NCBI GenBank assembly: GCA_041685915.1
Contig: JAWLEV010000005.1
Coordinates: 1 to 61,231 of the forward strand
DNA length: 61,231 bases
Direction of reading: 5' to 3'
From: JAWLEV01 sp041685915
Lineage (GTDB): Bacteria; Chloroflexota; Anaerolineae; UBA1429
Shown: positions 17,635-26,312 of the stretch, piece after piece
How positions within the stretch are numbered: position 1 is the stretch's first letter
Layout: every line of letters begins with the position of its first letter
The notes under the pieces: generated by a model
The model's input: only the letters and a program-made list of their open reading frames with translations
Told to the model about the DNA's origin: nothing
The model's database searches: none
Translations under genes and position numbers: made by a program

Positions 17635-18123
17635 TCACGGGACGGCTGGTTCATATCGCAGTGCTTTGCCAGAGAGGGGGCATACCTCCACGCAAAGGGG
17701 CCCTTTCTCCCTTTTGCTGCACAGGTTGCATTTGATGGCCATCCTCTGTTGCGGGTGCCTCTTGGGTACATCCCAGGGGCAGGCATCCCGGCACTGCATG
17801 CATCCGATGCAGAGTTCCTCGTCTACAATCACGGCGTCCGTGCGCGGATGACGTGACAAGGCATCCACGGGGCAGGCCTCGACGCACAGAGCATCCTGGC
17901 ACTGGAAGCAGATGGTCGCCGAGATGGGGTCGGTCGCCCGGAATTCGTCGAAGCGGATATTGATGCGTGCCATGGAGGCGCTGCCCTTGCCCTCATGATA
18001 GATGGAACAAGAGATCTCACAGACCTTGCAGGCGCGACATGATTGAGGATCGAAAACGATTCGGCCGCTGGTGGGTATTGTGGAACTGGATCCTACGGGA
18101 CTCTTGTTTGATGATTCTGTCAT
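17635..18123 (-). CDS. Four-cluster ferredoxin-type electron carrier
   Basis: A 162-residue iron-sulfur protein with cysteine clusters CRACKVCEISC (about 29), CFQCQDALCVEACP (about 72), CIGCMQCRDACP (about 104) and CNLCSKREKGPLCVEVCP (about 131). This is the HycB/DmsB-type arrangement of up to four 4Fe-4S clusters. Such proteins usually pass electrons to or from a molybdo- or tungsto-enzyme or an aldehyde:ferredoxin oxidoreductase, but no catalytic partner is adjacent. It converges on the sulfatase gene and precedes nothing obvious on its strand. No Tat signal. Partner unknown. Confidence 0.88.
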   Translation of the reverse strand: MTESSNKSPVGSSSTIPTSGRIVFDPQSCRACKVCEISCSIYHEGKGSASMARINIRFDEFRATDPISATICFQCQDALCVEACPVDALSRHPRTDAVIVDEELCIGCMQCRDACPWDVPKRHPQQRMAIKCNLCSKREKGPLCVEVCPLSGKALRYEPAVP

Positions 18124-18197
18124 TGTCCTCTCTTTTCATGATCTGTTGTACGTAAAGCAGACACTCGTATGTTGATGAAGGGTTTTTGGATGGTGGT

Positions 18198-19568
18198 TCA
18201 GTTTTCCCGTTGTGAAAGGCGACGCTTGGAAAGGGCCTTGCGTACTGCGAGGTGGTCATCCCTGCCGATGGGATAGGCGACTGCAAGGGCGATTCCTCCA
18301 CAGAGCAACAGGGCGGGCACCGGCCCCGTAAAGGCACGGATCGTGGTTAACGTCCTCTTTCCCTGAATGGCTGCGTTGGGCATATAACCGGACCACTCCA
18401 ATGCTATGCCCAGGAAAAAGAGGGCCAGTCCGGTGGCCGCCTTTTGCATAAGCGTGAGCAGACTGTAAAAGATGCCCTCATGTCGCTGTCCCGTCCGGAG
18501 TTCGTCCCACTCGATGGCGTCGGGAATGATGGCCCAAGGCAGGACGTGAGCCGCACTCACGCCAACCCCAGCCAGAGCCGCCAAGGTAAAGATGATTATG
18601 GGGCGGGTCGCGGGACCTGTAAGGACAAGGACGACCTGTACAAAGCACCAGAAGGCGATGCCCCCGATATAAGCCTGGCACTTGTTGCTGTGGCGCGAAA
18701 TCCATTCCCAAAAGGGCAGTACCAAAAGGGCCGTGACAAAGATGACGGCAAAGATGATGTCGCTCTGATTCTCCAGATGAAGCCAATACTTGATAAAATA
18801 CAGCAGAACCGCCTGAATCACACTCATGGCCAGCCAGGTGAGAAGAAATAGGCCAATGCTCAATAAGAAGGGACGGTTCTTCAGGATGGCTCTCATGGAT
18901 TCCCAAAGGGAGGGCGAAGGCAGCGCCGAAGGATCGTGGCGCTCCCGGGTGCCCAGAAAGGTCAAGAGTAAGGGCGCTGCGCTTAGTATGGCAAAGACCA
19001 TGCCATTCAGCCAGATGCGAAAGCTGTTCTCTGGACGGAACGATCCGACGATTAACCAAGGCAGGGTGAAAGCTATCAGACTTCCCAGAATAGAAAAGGC
19101 CATACGGTACGTCGTCAGCGTCGTACGTTCGTCATAGTCCGGTGTCAATTCGGGGGTGAGGGCAAAGTAGGGCATATAGACGAAAGTAGCCGCCGTATCA
19201 AAAACCATATAGGCAATGATATAGAAGGCGGCGAGCCCCATCTGGCTCTGGAAAGAGGGTTTGCACCAGAGCAGAGTAAAAGTCACGCCGAAGGGAATAA
19301 ATCCAAATAGCAAGAAGGGGCGGCGTCTTCCCCATCGGCTGGATGTACGATCGGAGATATGTCCGATAAGGGGATCGTTTATCCAGTCCCACTGCTTGGC
19401 AATCATCATGGCCGTTCCGGCCAGCGCGGGGCGCAATCCCACCACATCGGTGAGAAAGAGGAGATAATAGACGTTTATCAGGGTACTGGTCAGGCTGAAT
19501 CCTATGTCACCCAGACCATAGAAGAGTTTGTTACGCAGGGAGAGACAACTGGTTTTGGGCTCAGGCAA
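18198..19568 (-). CDS. MelB-type sugar:cation symporter (GPH family, MFS fold)
   Basis: A 12-helix transporter of 456 residues. The family motif KQWDWINDPLIGHISDRTSS, followed by RWGRRRPFLLFGFIPFG (near residue 55-95), carries the acidic cation-binding residues of the glycoside-pentoside-hexuronide family. It probably imports a glycoside or uronide with Na+ or H+. It lies next to a sulfatase and the carbohydrate module at 20-33 kb and is the only sugar transporter seen in the window. Substrate cannot be read from sequence. Confidence 0.9.
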   Translation of the reverse strand: MPEPKTSCLSLRNKLFYGLGDIGFSLTSTLINVYYLLFLTDVVGLRPALAGTAMMIAKQWDWINDPLIGHISDRTSSRWGRRRPFLLFGFIPFGVTFTLLWCKPSFQSQMGLAAFYIIAYMVFDTAATFVYMPYFALTPELTPDYDERTTLTTYRMAFSILGSLIAFTLPWLIVGSFRPENSFRIWLNGMVFAILSAAPLLLTFLGTRERHDPSALPSPSLWESMRAILKNRPFLLSIGLFLLTWLAMSVIQAVLLYFIKYWLHLENQSDIIFAVIFVTALLVLPFWEWISRHSNKCQAYIGGIAFWCFVQVVLVLTGPATRPIIIFTLAALAGVGVSAAHVLPWAIIPDAIEWDELRTGQRHEGIFYSLLTLMQKAATGLALFFLGIALEWSGYMPNAAIQGKRTLTTIRAFTGPVPALLLCGGIALAVAYPIGRDDHLAVRKALSKRRLSQREN

Positions 19569-19621
19569 TCCAACGCCCCTTTTAGGCTAACATATCCCAG
19601 ACATTGCCCGTATTTTAATGC

Positions 19622-19661
19622 GTTGCCCTCGCCAGGGCAACTGGCGCTCTTGTACCAAGAG
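19622..19661. repeat. Two adjacent hairpins in a divergent promoter region
   Basis: GTTGCCCT (19622-19629) pairs with AGGGCAAC (19634-19641) around CGCC, and CTCTTG (19647-19652) pairs with CAAGAG (19656-19661) around TAC. They lie between the divergent transporter and secreted-protein genes. They could be operator sites or leader structure; neither has a T-run. Confidence 0.4.
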
Positions 19662-19707
19662 AGGTGACCTGTGCTACAATGTATGGGGTGCTCGAAAGGG
19701 GGAGACG

Positions 19708-20658
19708 ATGAAAAAATCGTGCCTTTTTCAACTTGTTCTTTTTGCTGTCCTTGTCTTTGTGGTGGCCATGCTTTTGCGTGGTTATGTCGAGGGCTGTCGA
19801 GCTCCACAAGAAGCAAGGGATATTGATGGCGAGGTTGGCGGCGATGAGGGTGGCGAAAGTGCGGTTTCCTCACAGGAAGGAGAGCAAGGGGCAGGCACGA
19901 CTGGTTCTAGGGGGATAGAGGGTCTATCCCGGCTGCCAGTCAGCAGCCTCATGATCGACGCCCCCCGTGTCCGGGGCCTTGCAGTCAGCGAGCATTTTTT
20001 CTACGTCTCCTCATTTGACCCCGACCGGCGTGTGGCTTCTTTATACAAAGTCAACCGTGAGAGTCACAGCACTACCCAGGTGCGTACGTTGAAAGAGGAT
20101 GCACGGTATCAGTCGGGAGGATTGTTTTTCCGCGGTGGTTCTTTGCTGGTGCCCCTGGCCGGCGATGAAGCCGATTCTGGAAGCTCTATTCTTTTTTTGG
20201 ACGCGCATCACCTGGAGATTCAACACAGGATCAAAGTTGATGACCGCATACGGGCCGTGGCGCAGGGAAGGCACGATGTGATCTATGGCGTCGATTTTGA
20301 CTCAAGCGTCTTCTATGCCTGGACACCGGAGGGGGAGGAGGTGCGCAAAGGTGAGAACTATAACTGGGGAGAATACGGTGACATAGATTTCATACAAGGA
20401 AGCCTCGTCTGTTCGGGCGCAGATGATCACAGCGGCGTCATAGACGTCATCGATCCTCACACCTTTACTTTGCTCGTTCGTCATCGCTGTTATACGCGCA
20501 CGCCGGATCGGGAGTGGGTGACCAGCAAGGGATTCGCCTTTTTCGATGGCGTATTTTACTTTGTGCCGGATGAGGGACACTTTCCCACATTGATGAAGTA
20601 TGTGTTGGATGGCGTCTCCCCTTCCGAGTATATTCCGTACGTCGCCCCGAAGACGTAG
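19708..20658 (+). CDS. Secreted or membrane-anchored propeller-like protein of unknown function
   Basis: 316 residues. The N-terminus MKKSCLFQLVLFAVLVFVVA is a hydrophobic signal or anchor, followed by a low-complexity Gly/Glu/Ser linker (residues 30-75). The remaining domain has repeated strand patterns such as VRGLAVSEHFFYVSSFD, SGGLFFRGGSLLVPLAGD and DIDFIQGSLVCSGADDHSG, suggesting a beta-propeller facing outside the cytoplasm. ATG 19708 is chosen for AAAGGGGGAG just upstream. The gene converges on the PfkB kinase with only 12 bases between. Function unknown. Confidence 0.75.
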   Translation: MKKSCLFQLVLFAVLVFVVAMLLRGYVEGCRAPQEARDIDGEVGGDEGGESAVSSQEGEQGAGTTGSRGIEGLSRLPVSSLMIDAPRVRGLAVSEHFFYVSSFDPDRRVASLYKVNRESHSTTQVRTLKEDARYQSGGLFFRGGSLLVPLAGDEADSGSSILFLDAHHLEIQHRIKVDDRIRAVAQGRHDVIYGVDFDSSVFYAWTPEGEEVRKGENYNWGEYGDIDFIQGSLVCSGADDHSGVIDVIDPHTFTLLVRHRCYTRTPDREWVTSKGFAFFDGVFYFVPDEGHFPTLMKYVLDGVSPSEYIPYVAPKT

Positions 20659-20670
20659 GGATGTGTTGAT

Positions 20671-21849
20671 TCAGCGGTCATGTGGTCCATGCCATATTCC
20701 TCTCTCCTTGTCCCAGTTCCAACCCTGTGCATCGATGTGAGCCTCCAGCCTAGGCCAGCCGGCCTGGATGCGGGCCTGTGTAGCATCCCATGAGCGCACT
20801 CCGCTGGTGGCGTCGGCCGTTTCCACATTGCACGCGCCGACTGCGACCGCGGAGGTGGTGGTCTCCTCGGGCGTCTGGCCGCGCAACAGCCCGCTGAGAA
20901 AACCGGCGATGGTCGTGTCGCCAGCGCCCACGGTGCCGGCAACCTCAACCTTGAAGCAAGGGCCCCACAGTTCGCGTTCTTGCCACTTTTCTAGAGACGT
21001 TGGGCCACCACGTCCGAGATCCTTTATCGTCTCGGCGCTGCGCATATAAAGCCCCCTATGTCCCAGTTTTAGGGCGACTATCTTTGCCCCCAGAAAGAGG
21101 GTCTCTTGCGTCAGGGAGGCGATACGCTCGGGACTGAGAGCGTCAAGCAGCCCGTCCTGCCCGACAGCGTTGACCAATTCGTTGTACATCTCTCTATGTA
21201 ACATGTAGAGCAGTTCCTCGACGCTGGGGGCAAAGATGTCCACGTAGGGCAGCGTACGATCGAGTATGGATCGCCAGTCCGCCCTGCCGCCGGGACGGGT
21301 GGGATCGGGCATGGCCATATCCAGGGAGGTGGTCGCCCCGTGCTCTCTGGCGCGGCGAAAGATGGTAGTCAGGGCGTGTCCCCCGTTCACATACATGCGA
21401 CGCATGGCTGGCGGATAGCCGAAATGGAAGAGCTTTGTCCGATCCAGAAGGTGGTCTGGAATGTCGTCGGGGCCGAAGGTGTCGTTTGGACCCGGATAGT
21501 GCAGGAAGGTGCGATCGACGCCGGGAGGATTGAGGACCAGGGTGTAGGAACCGCCCTCGTCCTGCGCGATAACCAGATCCTGTACCAGCGTTTCGTTTCG
21601 TGCTTCCAGGATATGTTGGGTGAGCTGTCCCACGTGGTCGTCGCCGATACGTCCCAAGAGGCGTACGTCGAGGCCCAATCTGTGCAAGGCCAGGCCGGTG
21701 TTAGAAACGGCGCCGCCGGTGGAGATCACGGCAGCGCCCACCTCTGTAAGGCGTCCGGGAGCGAGAAAGCTATCCGATTGGGCCGAGATGGCCGGGATGG
21801 CCGGGATAATATCCACGCAAAGATGGCCGGCAACAAGCACATCGATCAT
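20671..21849 (-). CDS. PfkB-family carbohydrate kinase
   Basis: Ribokinase-fold sugar or nucleoside kinase, 392 residues. It begins MIDVLVAGHLCVDIIPAIP, has the STGGAVSNTGLALHRLG substrate-binding glycines near residue 43, and the catalytic GTVGAGDTTIAGFLSG near 310, where the aspartate is the base. ATG 21849 is preferred over an upstream in-frame ATG because it carries AGGAAGG and fits the family N-terminus. It is divergent from GH127, suggesting phosphorylation of a sugar released by that module; the sugar itself is unknown. Confidence 0.88.
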   Translation of the reverse strand: MIDVLVAGHLCVDIIPAIPAISAQSDSFLAPGRLTEVGAAVISTGGAVSNTGLALHRLGLDVRLLGRIGDDHVGQLTQHILEARNETLVQDLVIAQDEGGSYTLVLNPPGVDRTFLHYPGPNDTFGPDDIPDHLLDRTKLFHFGYPPAMRRMYVNGGHALTTIFRRAREHGATTSLDMAMPDPTRPGGRADWRSILDRTLPYVDIFAPSVEELLYMLHREMYNELVNAVGQDGLLDALSPERIASLTQETLFLGAKIVALKLGHRGLYMRSAETIKDLGRGGPTSLEKWQERELWGPCFKVEVAGTVGAGDTTIAGFLSGLLRGQTPEETTTSAVAVGACNVETADATSGVRSWDATQARIQAGWPRLEAHIDAQGWNWDKERGIWHGPHDR

Positions 21850-22043
21850 TATCTTTTCCTTCCTGTGAGTATGGATGTCTGGTCCTATTATGTAGTAGAC
21901 GGGTGGTCCTGGCAAGGGGGCGGGCGTGTTGGAGTCTTGTTGTCATGGACGGTCGTTGCTGCTATGCTAGCGTTGTCAGAGTATTCGCTGTCATCACGAT
22001 GGATGGATGGTCCATACGATCTATCATTTTGAGGAGGAGACAT

Positions 22044-24050
22044 ATGTCTATGCAAGGGCTTGAGCCGATGTCGCTGGACAGGGTACAGATCGACGATTCG
22101 TTCTGGGGGCGCCGTCAGACTGTCAACCGGGAAGTCACACTTCCGGCCGAGTATCGACATTGCCAGGAGACGGGGCGTATCGATGCTTGGAAGCTAGATT
22201 GGGACCCGGGAATGCCCAATCCCCCGCATCATTTTTGGGATTCCGATGTGGCTAAGTGGATAGAGGCTGTGGGATACGTCCTGGCGGCGCATCCGGACGA
22301 GGAGTTGAAAAGCCGCGCTGATGAGGTCATAGATATGATCGCCGAGGCACAGCAGGACGACGGGTATCTCAATACTCATTTCACGACCGTGGAACCTGTT
22401 TGTTCCTTTGTATGTCGACAAGGAGGAACTGGTCATACAAAGGAACCAGATAACCGCTGGACGAATCTGCGGGATATGCACGAACTCTATTGCGCTGGCC
22501 ATCTGATGGAGGCTGCCGTGGCCTACTATGAAGGTACGGGAGATCGCCAGTTGCTGGACGTGTTGTGTCGCTACGCCGATCATATCGATTCGGTGTTCGG
22601 TCCCGGGGAGGGACAGAAGCGCGGCTATCCCGGTCACGAGGAGATCGAGCTGGCCCTGGTAAAACTCTATCGCGCCACGGGGGAGGGGCGGTATCTCGAT
22701 CTGGCCAAGTTCTTTATCGATGAGCGAGGGCGTCGCCCTCATTACTTTGATATAGAGGCGAGAAGGCGGGGTGAAGGGCCACGGGACTATCGGTTCGAGA
22801 CCTATGATTATGCACAGGCTCATCTGCCCGTTGGGGAGCAGACCACGGCGGAGGGGCATGCAGTCAGGGCCATGTATCTTTATAGCGGCATGGCCGACGT
22901 GGCCGCCGAAACCGATGATGAGAGCCTGCTGGCCGCTTGTGAACGCCTATGGGAGAACGTGACGAAGCGCAGGATGTACGTCACCGGAGGCGTCGGATCG
23001 TCCTCTCATGGGGAGCGTTTTACCGTGGATTACGATCTACCCAACGATCTGGCCTATGCAGAAACCTGTGCGGCGGTCGGCTTGGTGTTCTGGGCCCACC
23101 GGATGCTACAGTTCGACGGCGATGGGAAATATGCTGACGTCATGGAACGTGCTCTCTATAATGGAGTACTGAGCGGCGTGTCCCTTGAAGGTGACAAATT
23201 TTTCTATGCCAATCCATTGGAGGCGATTCCCGCGTTACACGAAGCGCGCCCCGATCTTTTTGGCAGAGATGCCGTCTCTTATACGCGACAGGATTGGTTC
23301 AGTTGTGCATGCTGTCCTCCCAACTTGGCGCGACTCATCGCCTCCCTGGGAAAATACGTCTACTCTCAGGACGAGGATGGAGAATCGCGGAGCGATTATC
23401 CCAAGGGGATACATGTGCACCTGTATGTTGGAGGGAGTGGGACCTTTGACGTCGACGGACAGGAGATTGTCCTCTCTCAGAAGACGCGTTATCCGTGGGA
23501 GGGTGAAGTGGTGGTCACCGTGCAATCTGAGGGGGAGGTGCGTTTCCCCCTGGCCCTACGTATACCGGGGTGGAGCCGTGGAGCGGCGTTGCAGATCAAC
23601 GGCCGGGCTGTGGATGTCGCGTCCAGGTTAGAGCAAGGCTATGTGACGATCGAGCGTCTGTGGAAACCGGGCGATCAGATAGTACTCGATCTTCCAATGC
23701 CCGTGGAGCGTGTGGAAGCGCATCCGGCGGTCGGCGAGAATTGTGGGTGCGTGGCCATCCAGCGAGGGCCTCTTGTGTACTGCCTGGAGGAGGTGGATAA
23801 CGGCCCTAACCTGCACGATATCGTCCTTCCTGCCGATGCCGAACTGCAGACGGCCTTTGAGGAGGATCTCCTGGGCGGCGTAGTGGCCGTAGAGGGCGAG
23901 GCCAAGCGACGAGATGCCAAGAGATGGGGCGGGACCCTGTATCAGCCAGCGCCGTCCGAACTGGAGACGGTGCCCTTTAGGGCCATCCCCTACTATGCCT
24001 GGGCCAACCGGAACCCTGGCGAGATGCTGGTCTGGATTCAGCAAGGGTAG
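22044..24050 (+). CDS. Glycoside hydrolase family 127 (beta-L-arabinofuranosidase-like, DUF1680)
   Basis: 669-residue homologue of HypBA1-type beta-L-arabinofuranosidases. The (alpha/alpha)6 barrel contains HGYPGHEEIELALVKLYR-like and YVTGGVGSSSHGERF blocks, and the zinc/nucleophile cysteines in WFSCACCPPNLARL near residue 425. GVAIQRGPLVYCLEE-like sequence marks the C-terminal beta domain. ATG 22044 follows GAGGAGGA. Between the usual TVVEP-type and RWTNLRDMHELYC blocks it contains 17 extra residues encoded by a 51-bp palindromic insertion (see repeat at 22391-22447). No signal peptide, so cytoplasmic. Likely releases L-arabinose or a related sugar. Confidence 0.92.
   Translation: MSMQGLEPMSLDRVQIDDSFWGRRQTVNREVTLPAEYRHCQETGRIDAWKLDWDPGMPNPPHHFWDSDVAKWIEAVGYVLAAHPDEELKSRADEVIDMIAEAQQDDGYLNTHFTTVEPVCSFVCRQGGTGHTKEPDNRWTNLRDMHELYCAGHLMEAAVAYYEGTGDRQLLDVLCRYADHIDSVFGPGEGQKRGYPGHEEIELALVKLYRATGEGRYLDLAKFFIDERGRRPHYFDIEARRRGEGPRDYRFETYDYAQAHLPVGEQTTAEGHAVRAMYLYSGMADVAAETDDESLLAACERLWENVTKRRMYVTGGVGSSSHGERFTVDYDLPNDLAYAETCAAVGLVFWAHRMLQFDGDGKYADVMERALYNGVLSGVSLEGDKFFYANPLEAIPALHEARPDLFGRDAVSYTRQDWFSCACCPPNLARLIASLGKYVYSQDEDGESRSDYPKGIHVHLYVGGSGTFDVDGQEIVLSQKTRYPWEGEVVVTVQSEGEVRFPLALRIPGWSRGAALQINGRAVDVASRLEQGYVTIERLWKPGDQIVLDLPMPVERVEAHPAVGENCGCVAIQRGPLVYCLEEVDNGPNLHDIVLPADAELQTAFEEDLLGGVVAVEGEAKRRDAKRWGGTLYQPAPSELETVPFRAIPYYAWANRNPGEMLVWIQQG
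22391..22447. repeat. 51-bp in-frame palindromic insertion inside GH127
   Basis: GTTCCTTTGTATG (22402-22414) is the exact reverse complement of CATACAAAGGAAC (22434-22446). The unit is bordered by a 6-bp direct repeat GGAACC at 22391-22396 and 22442-22447, exactly 51 bases apart. It adds 17 residues (VCSFVCRQGGTGHTKEP) without shifting the frame, at a spot where GH127 proteins recalled from the family have none. Confidence 0.7.
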
Positions 24051-24059
24051 GTTCGGGAG

Positions 24060-24093
24060 CTGGCACAGGGAGATCGCGATCTCCCTGTGCCAG
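24060..24093. terminator. 34-bp perfect palindrome between convergent genes
   Basis: The arm CTGGCACAGGGAGATCG (24060-24076) is followed at once by its exact reverse complement (24077-24093). It lies nine bases after GH127 and just before the stop of the minus-strand isomerase-like gene, so it probably terminates both. There is no pronounced T-run. Confidence 0.6.
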
Positions 24094-24099
24094 TTGCGT

Positions 24100-25074
24100 T
24101 CAAGTGTCCAATAACCTGGCGCTCAAGTAGTTGAGCACCTTTAGCTGACTGTCGTCCTCTCCGATCATGTTTCCTATGCTGTCGAGATCTGTTCCTTCCA
24201 GGAAGGCCATCATGCGCTTCAGCATGGTCGTGTTGGCCTGAAAAGCGGGCACGGGATCTAGTTGGTGGGCCGCGATGTCGGCGCCCAGCCACCCCTCATA
24301 GCTGATGCGATCCAGCGTATACAGCAACTCCAGCCACTCCCAGAGGTGAACGCTGCCCGAAACCATGTCCCAGTCGCCACCGTCTCCCGGGTTGTCGTTG
24401 GTGTGCATGTAGAACAGCCTGTCTTTCCGGGCCAGCAACGTCGCCGCCTCGGCGGGCGATTCCTGGCCGGCAAAGGAATGCCCTATATCCAGATTCGCCC
24501 CCATGTTGGGTTCGTCCACTTCGGCGCATACAAAAAGCATCTTGCCCACGCCGTTGAGCAGGGGCTTGGCCTCCATGTCATGGGGCTGGTATTCCAGCGC
24601 AAGTCGTACATCATCGCGATAGGTGGCTACCTCTTTCACCGTCTGGATGAAGCGCTGCCAGGCGGCCCCGTGGTTGATCTCAAAGGCATACTCGTACCCC
24701 TCGGCCAGGGGGCACGTGGTGACCAGGTTGGCGCCCAGCGCCGCGGCAATGTCCATCCCCGTGCACAGGCGCTCTACGGCTTTCTTTCGCGCCTGTGTCG
24801 AGCGCGCCGAGAGGGCGCCGTAGCGAAAGTAGGTGGCGTCCTTGATGTCCACGTTGACGGCAGAGAGCTCCAGATCATGTTCTCTTAAAAGGCGCTCTGC
24901 CAGTCCGACGTCCTCCAGATCGAAGGGGAATTTGAGCTCGATGCCGTCCAGCCCTTCGATCTGGGAGACGAGCTCGAACTTTTGCTCCAGCGTGCGGTCG
25001 GGCTGGTACTGGGTATAGCCGTCGCTCTGGGCACCAAAGAAGGCGGCGTTTGCTGATAGTTTCCAACGTCTCAT
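24100..25074 (-). CDS. Xylose isomerase-like TIM barrel protein (sugar isomerase/epimerase family)
   Basis: 324-residue AP-endonuclease-2/xylose-isomerase-type barrel. The N-terminus MRRWKLSANAAFFGAQSDGY, then EGLDGIELKFPFDLEDVG, LALEYQPHD (Glu metal ligand), NMGANLDIGHSFAGQESP (Asp-His ligands) and RLFYMHTNDNPGDGGDWDM (His ligand) give a complete set of probable divalent-metal residues. ATG 25074 follows GAGGTGAG. It is a tandem paralogue of the next gene upstream. It may epimerise or isomerise a keto-sugar from the GH module; specificity unknown. Confidence 0.87.
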   Translation of the reverse strand: MRRWKLSANAAFFGAQSDGYTQYQPDRTLEQKFELVSQIEGLDGIELKFPFDLEDVGLAERLLREHDLELSAVNVDIKDATYFRYGALSARSTQARKKAVERLCTGMDIAAALGANLVTTCPLAEGYEYAFEINHGAAWQRFIQTVKEVATYRDDVRLALEYQPHDMEAKPLLNGVGKMLFVCAEVDEPNMGANLDIGHSFAGQESPAEAATLLARKDRLFYMHTNDNPGDGGDWDMVSGSVHLWEWLELLYTLDRISYEGWLGADIAAHQLDPVPAFQANTTMLKRMMAFLEGTDLDSIGNMIGEDDSQLKVLNYLSARLLDT

Positions 25075-25126
25075 GTTCTCACCTCGCATAGTCTCCTGAG
25101 ATTGCTGCCGATTCGTGAATGCGGGT

Positions 25127-26083
25127 CTAGATCAGGGAATACAGGTAAGGGACGATGCGGGACGGATCGCGCGCTTTCATCAACTCTTCCATCTCGTCCT
25201 CATCGATGCGCTCCGTTATCTCTTCCAGCTTGCGTGTCATCTGTGTCACGGCGTTGAAATTGGCCACGGTGTCGATCTCTTTTGGAAAGACGTCGAAACT
25301 GTACCAGTCGTCGTCATAGCCCACCTTGCGCAGCGTGTAAAAGAGCTCGACGAATTCCCACAGATGGTAGGCGCCTGGTATCATATCCCAGTCCCAGCGC
25401 CCGTCGTTATCGTTCAGATGAACGTAGAACAAGCGGTTGGCGCGGGCCAGCAGGGCGGCCGATTGGGCGGGGCGCTCTCCGCCGTACAGGGCGTGACCGA
25501 TATCCAGGGTGACGCCCAGGTTGTCGGCGTCGACCACCTGGCAAAAGGCCGCCGTCTCGCCCGCCGTGCCAAAGAGACAGCGCGCACGGGGGTCGCTTCG
25601 CTTATACTCGATACAGATCTTGACATCAGGGTTGTGCGCGCAGATCTCGGAGAAGGATTCCGCCGCATAGTCGTAGGCGCGGAGATAGTCCATCTCGAAG
25701 GGATAGTCCGTGCCATCGTTCAATGGGCAGGTGGTGATGCGGTAGCAATCCAGTTCGACGGCCAGATCCATGGCCCACTTGAGATCGTTTACGGCCTCCC
25801 CTCGCTCCGCGGCGGATTCGGCGCTGAAGGAGCCCCGCCACCATTTGCCCGTGCGACGCGAGCGAAAATTGATGGCTGACACGGCAAGGCCGTGGTCATC
25901 CAAAAGGGCCTTTAGTTCTGGGATATCGTCAAAGTCTCGTGGATAGGCGAGTTCCAGTCCCTCGACTCCCTTTATCTGAGAAGCCATCTCGAATTTCTCT
26001 TCCAGATCACGATCTTTTTGATAGACCATATAGCGGTTCTTGCAGGCTCCCAAGAAGGAACTGATGATGGCCAATCTGTTCAT
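25127..26083 (-). CDS. Xylose isomerase-like TIM barrel protein, tandem paralogue
   Basis: 318 residues, same fold and similar metal residues as its downstream neighbour: GVEGLELAYPRDFDD, ICIEYKRSDPR, LGVTLDIGHALYGGERP and LFYVHLNDNDGRWDWDMIPG. The pair is separated by 52 bases and probably co-transcribed, likely acting on related substrates. ATG 26083 is taken because AAAGGAGGG precedes it; the longer frame starts at 26125. The divergent SMP-30 operon shares its promoter region, which holds a TGTGA-N8-TCACA palindrome. Confidence 0.87.
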   Translation of the reverse strand: MNRLAIISSFLGACKNRYMVYQKDRDLEEKFEMASQIKGVEGLELAYPRDFDDIPELKALLDDHGLAVSAINFRSRRTGKWWRGSFSAESAAERGEAVNDLKWAMDLAVELDCYRITTCPLNDGTDYPFEMDYLRAYDYAAESFSEICAHNPDVKICIEYKRSDPRARCLFGTAGETAAFCQVVDADNLGVTLDIGHALYGGERPAQSAALLARANRLFYVHLNDNDGRWDWDMIPGAYHLWEFVELFYTLRKVGYDDDWYSFDVFPKEIDTVANFNAVTQMTRKLEEITERIDEDEMEELMKARDPSRIVPYLYSLI

Positions 26084-26129
26084 GATACATGACCCTCCTT
26101 TATCTCGATGTTCTGTATTTCTCATTCAC

Positions 26130-26165
26130 TGTGAGCATTATGTCACAAATGGGGAAGCCTCACAA
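26130..26165 (-). promoter_or_regulatory. Promoter of the isomerase pair with a TGTGA/TCACA palindrome over the -10
   Basis: Minus strand TTGTGA (26165-26160), 17-base spacer, CATAAT (26142-26137). The palindrome TGTGA-N8-TCACA (26130-26147) covers the -10 box. The half-sites resemble CRP/FNR-type sites but with a spacer of 8 rather than 6, so the regulator is uncertain. Confidence 0.45.
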
Positions 26166-26195
26166 GTGTGGATTATTGGGCTTTTGACACATGGA

Positions 26196-26242
26196 GTCCT
26201 ATTCTTTCTTGTGGTATTCTCGCTCTACTGTTAGAATAGGAC
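26196..26242 (+). promoter_or_regulatory. Promoter of the SMP-30 operon inside a 10-bp inverted repeat
   Basis: GTCCTATTCT (26196-26205) and AGAATAGGAC (26233-26242) are exact reverse complements. Between and within them lie TTGTGG (26209-26214), a 17-base spacer and TAGAAT (26232-26237). The right arm overlaps the -10, as expected of a repressor site, though DNA looping or an RNA hairpin is also possible. Confidence 0.45.
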
Positions 26243-26312
26243 CAAATACTCCTCTTGGAGAGAATTGAGACGCGAAAAAGATGATGTAGAATGGACGATG
26301 GGAGGAATTGGC

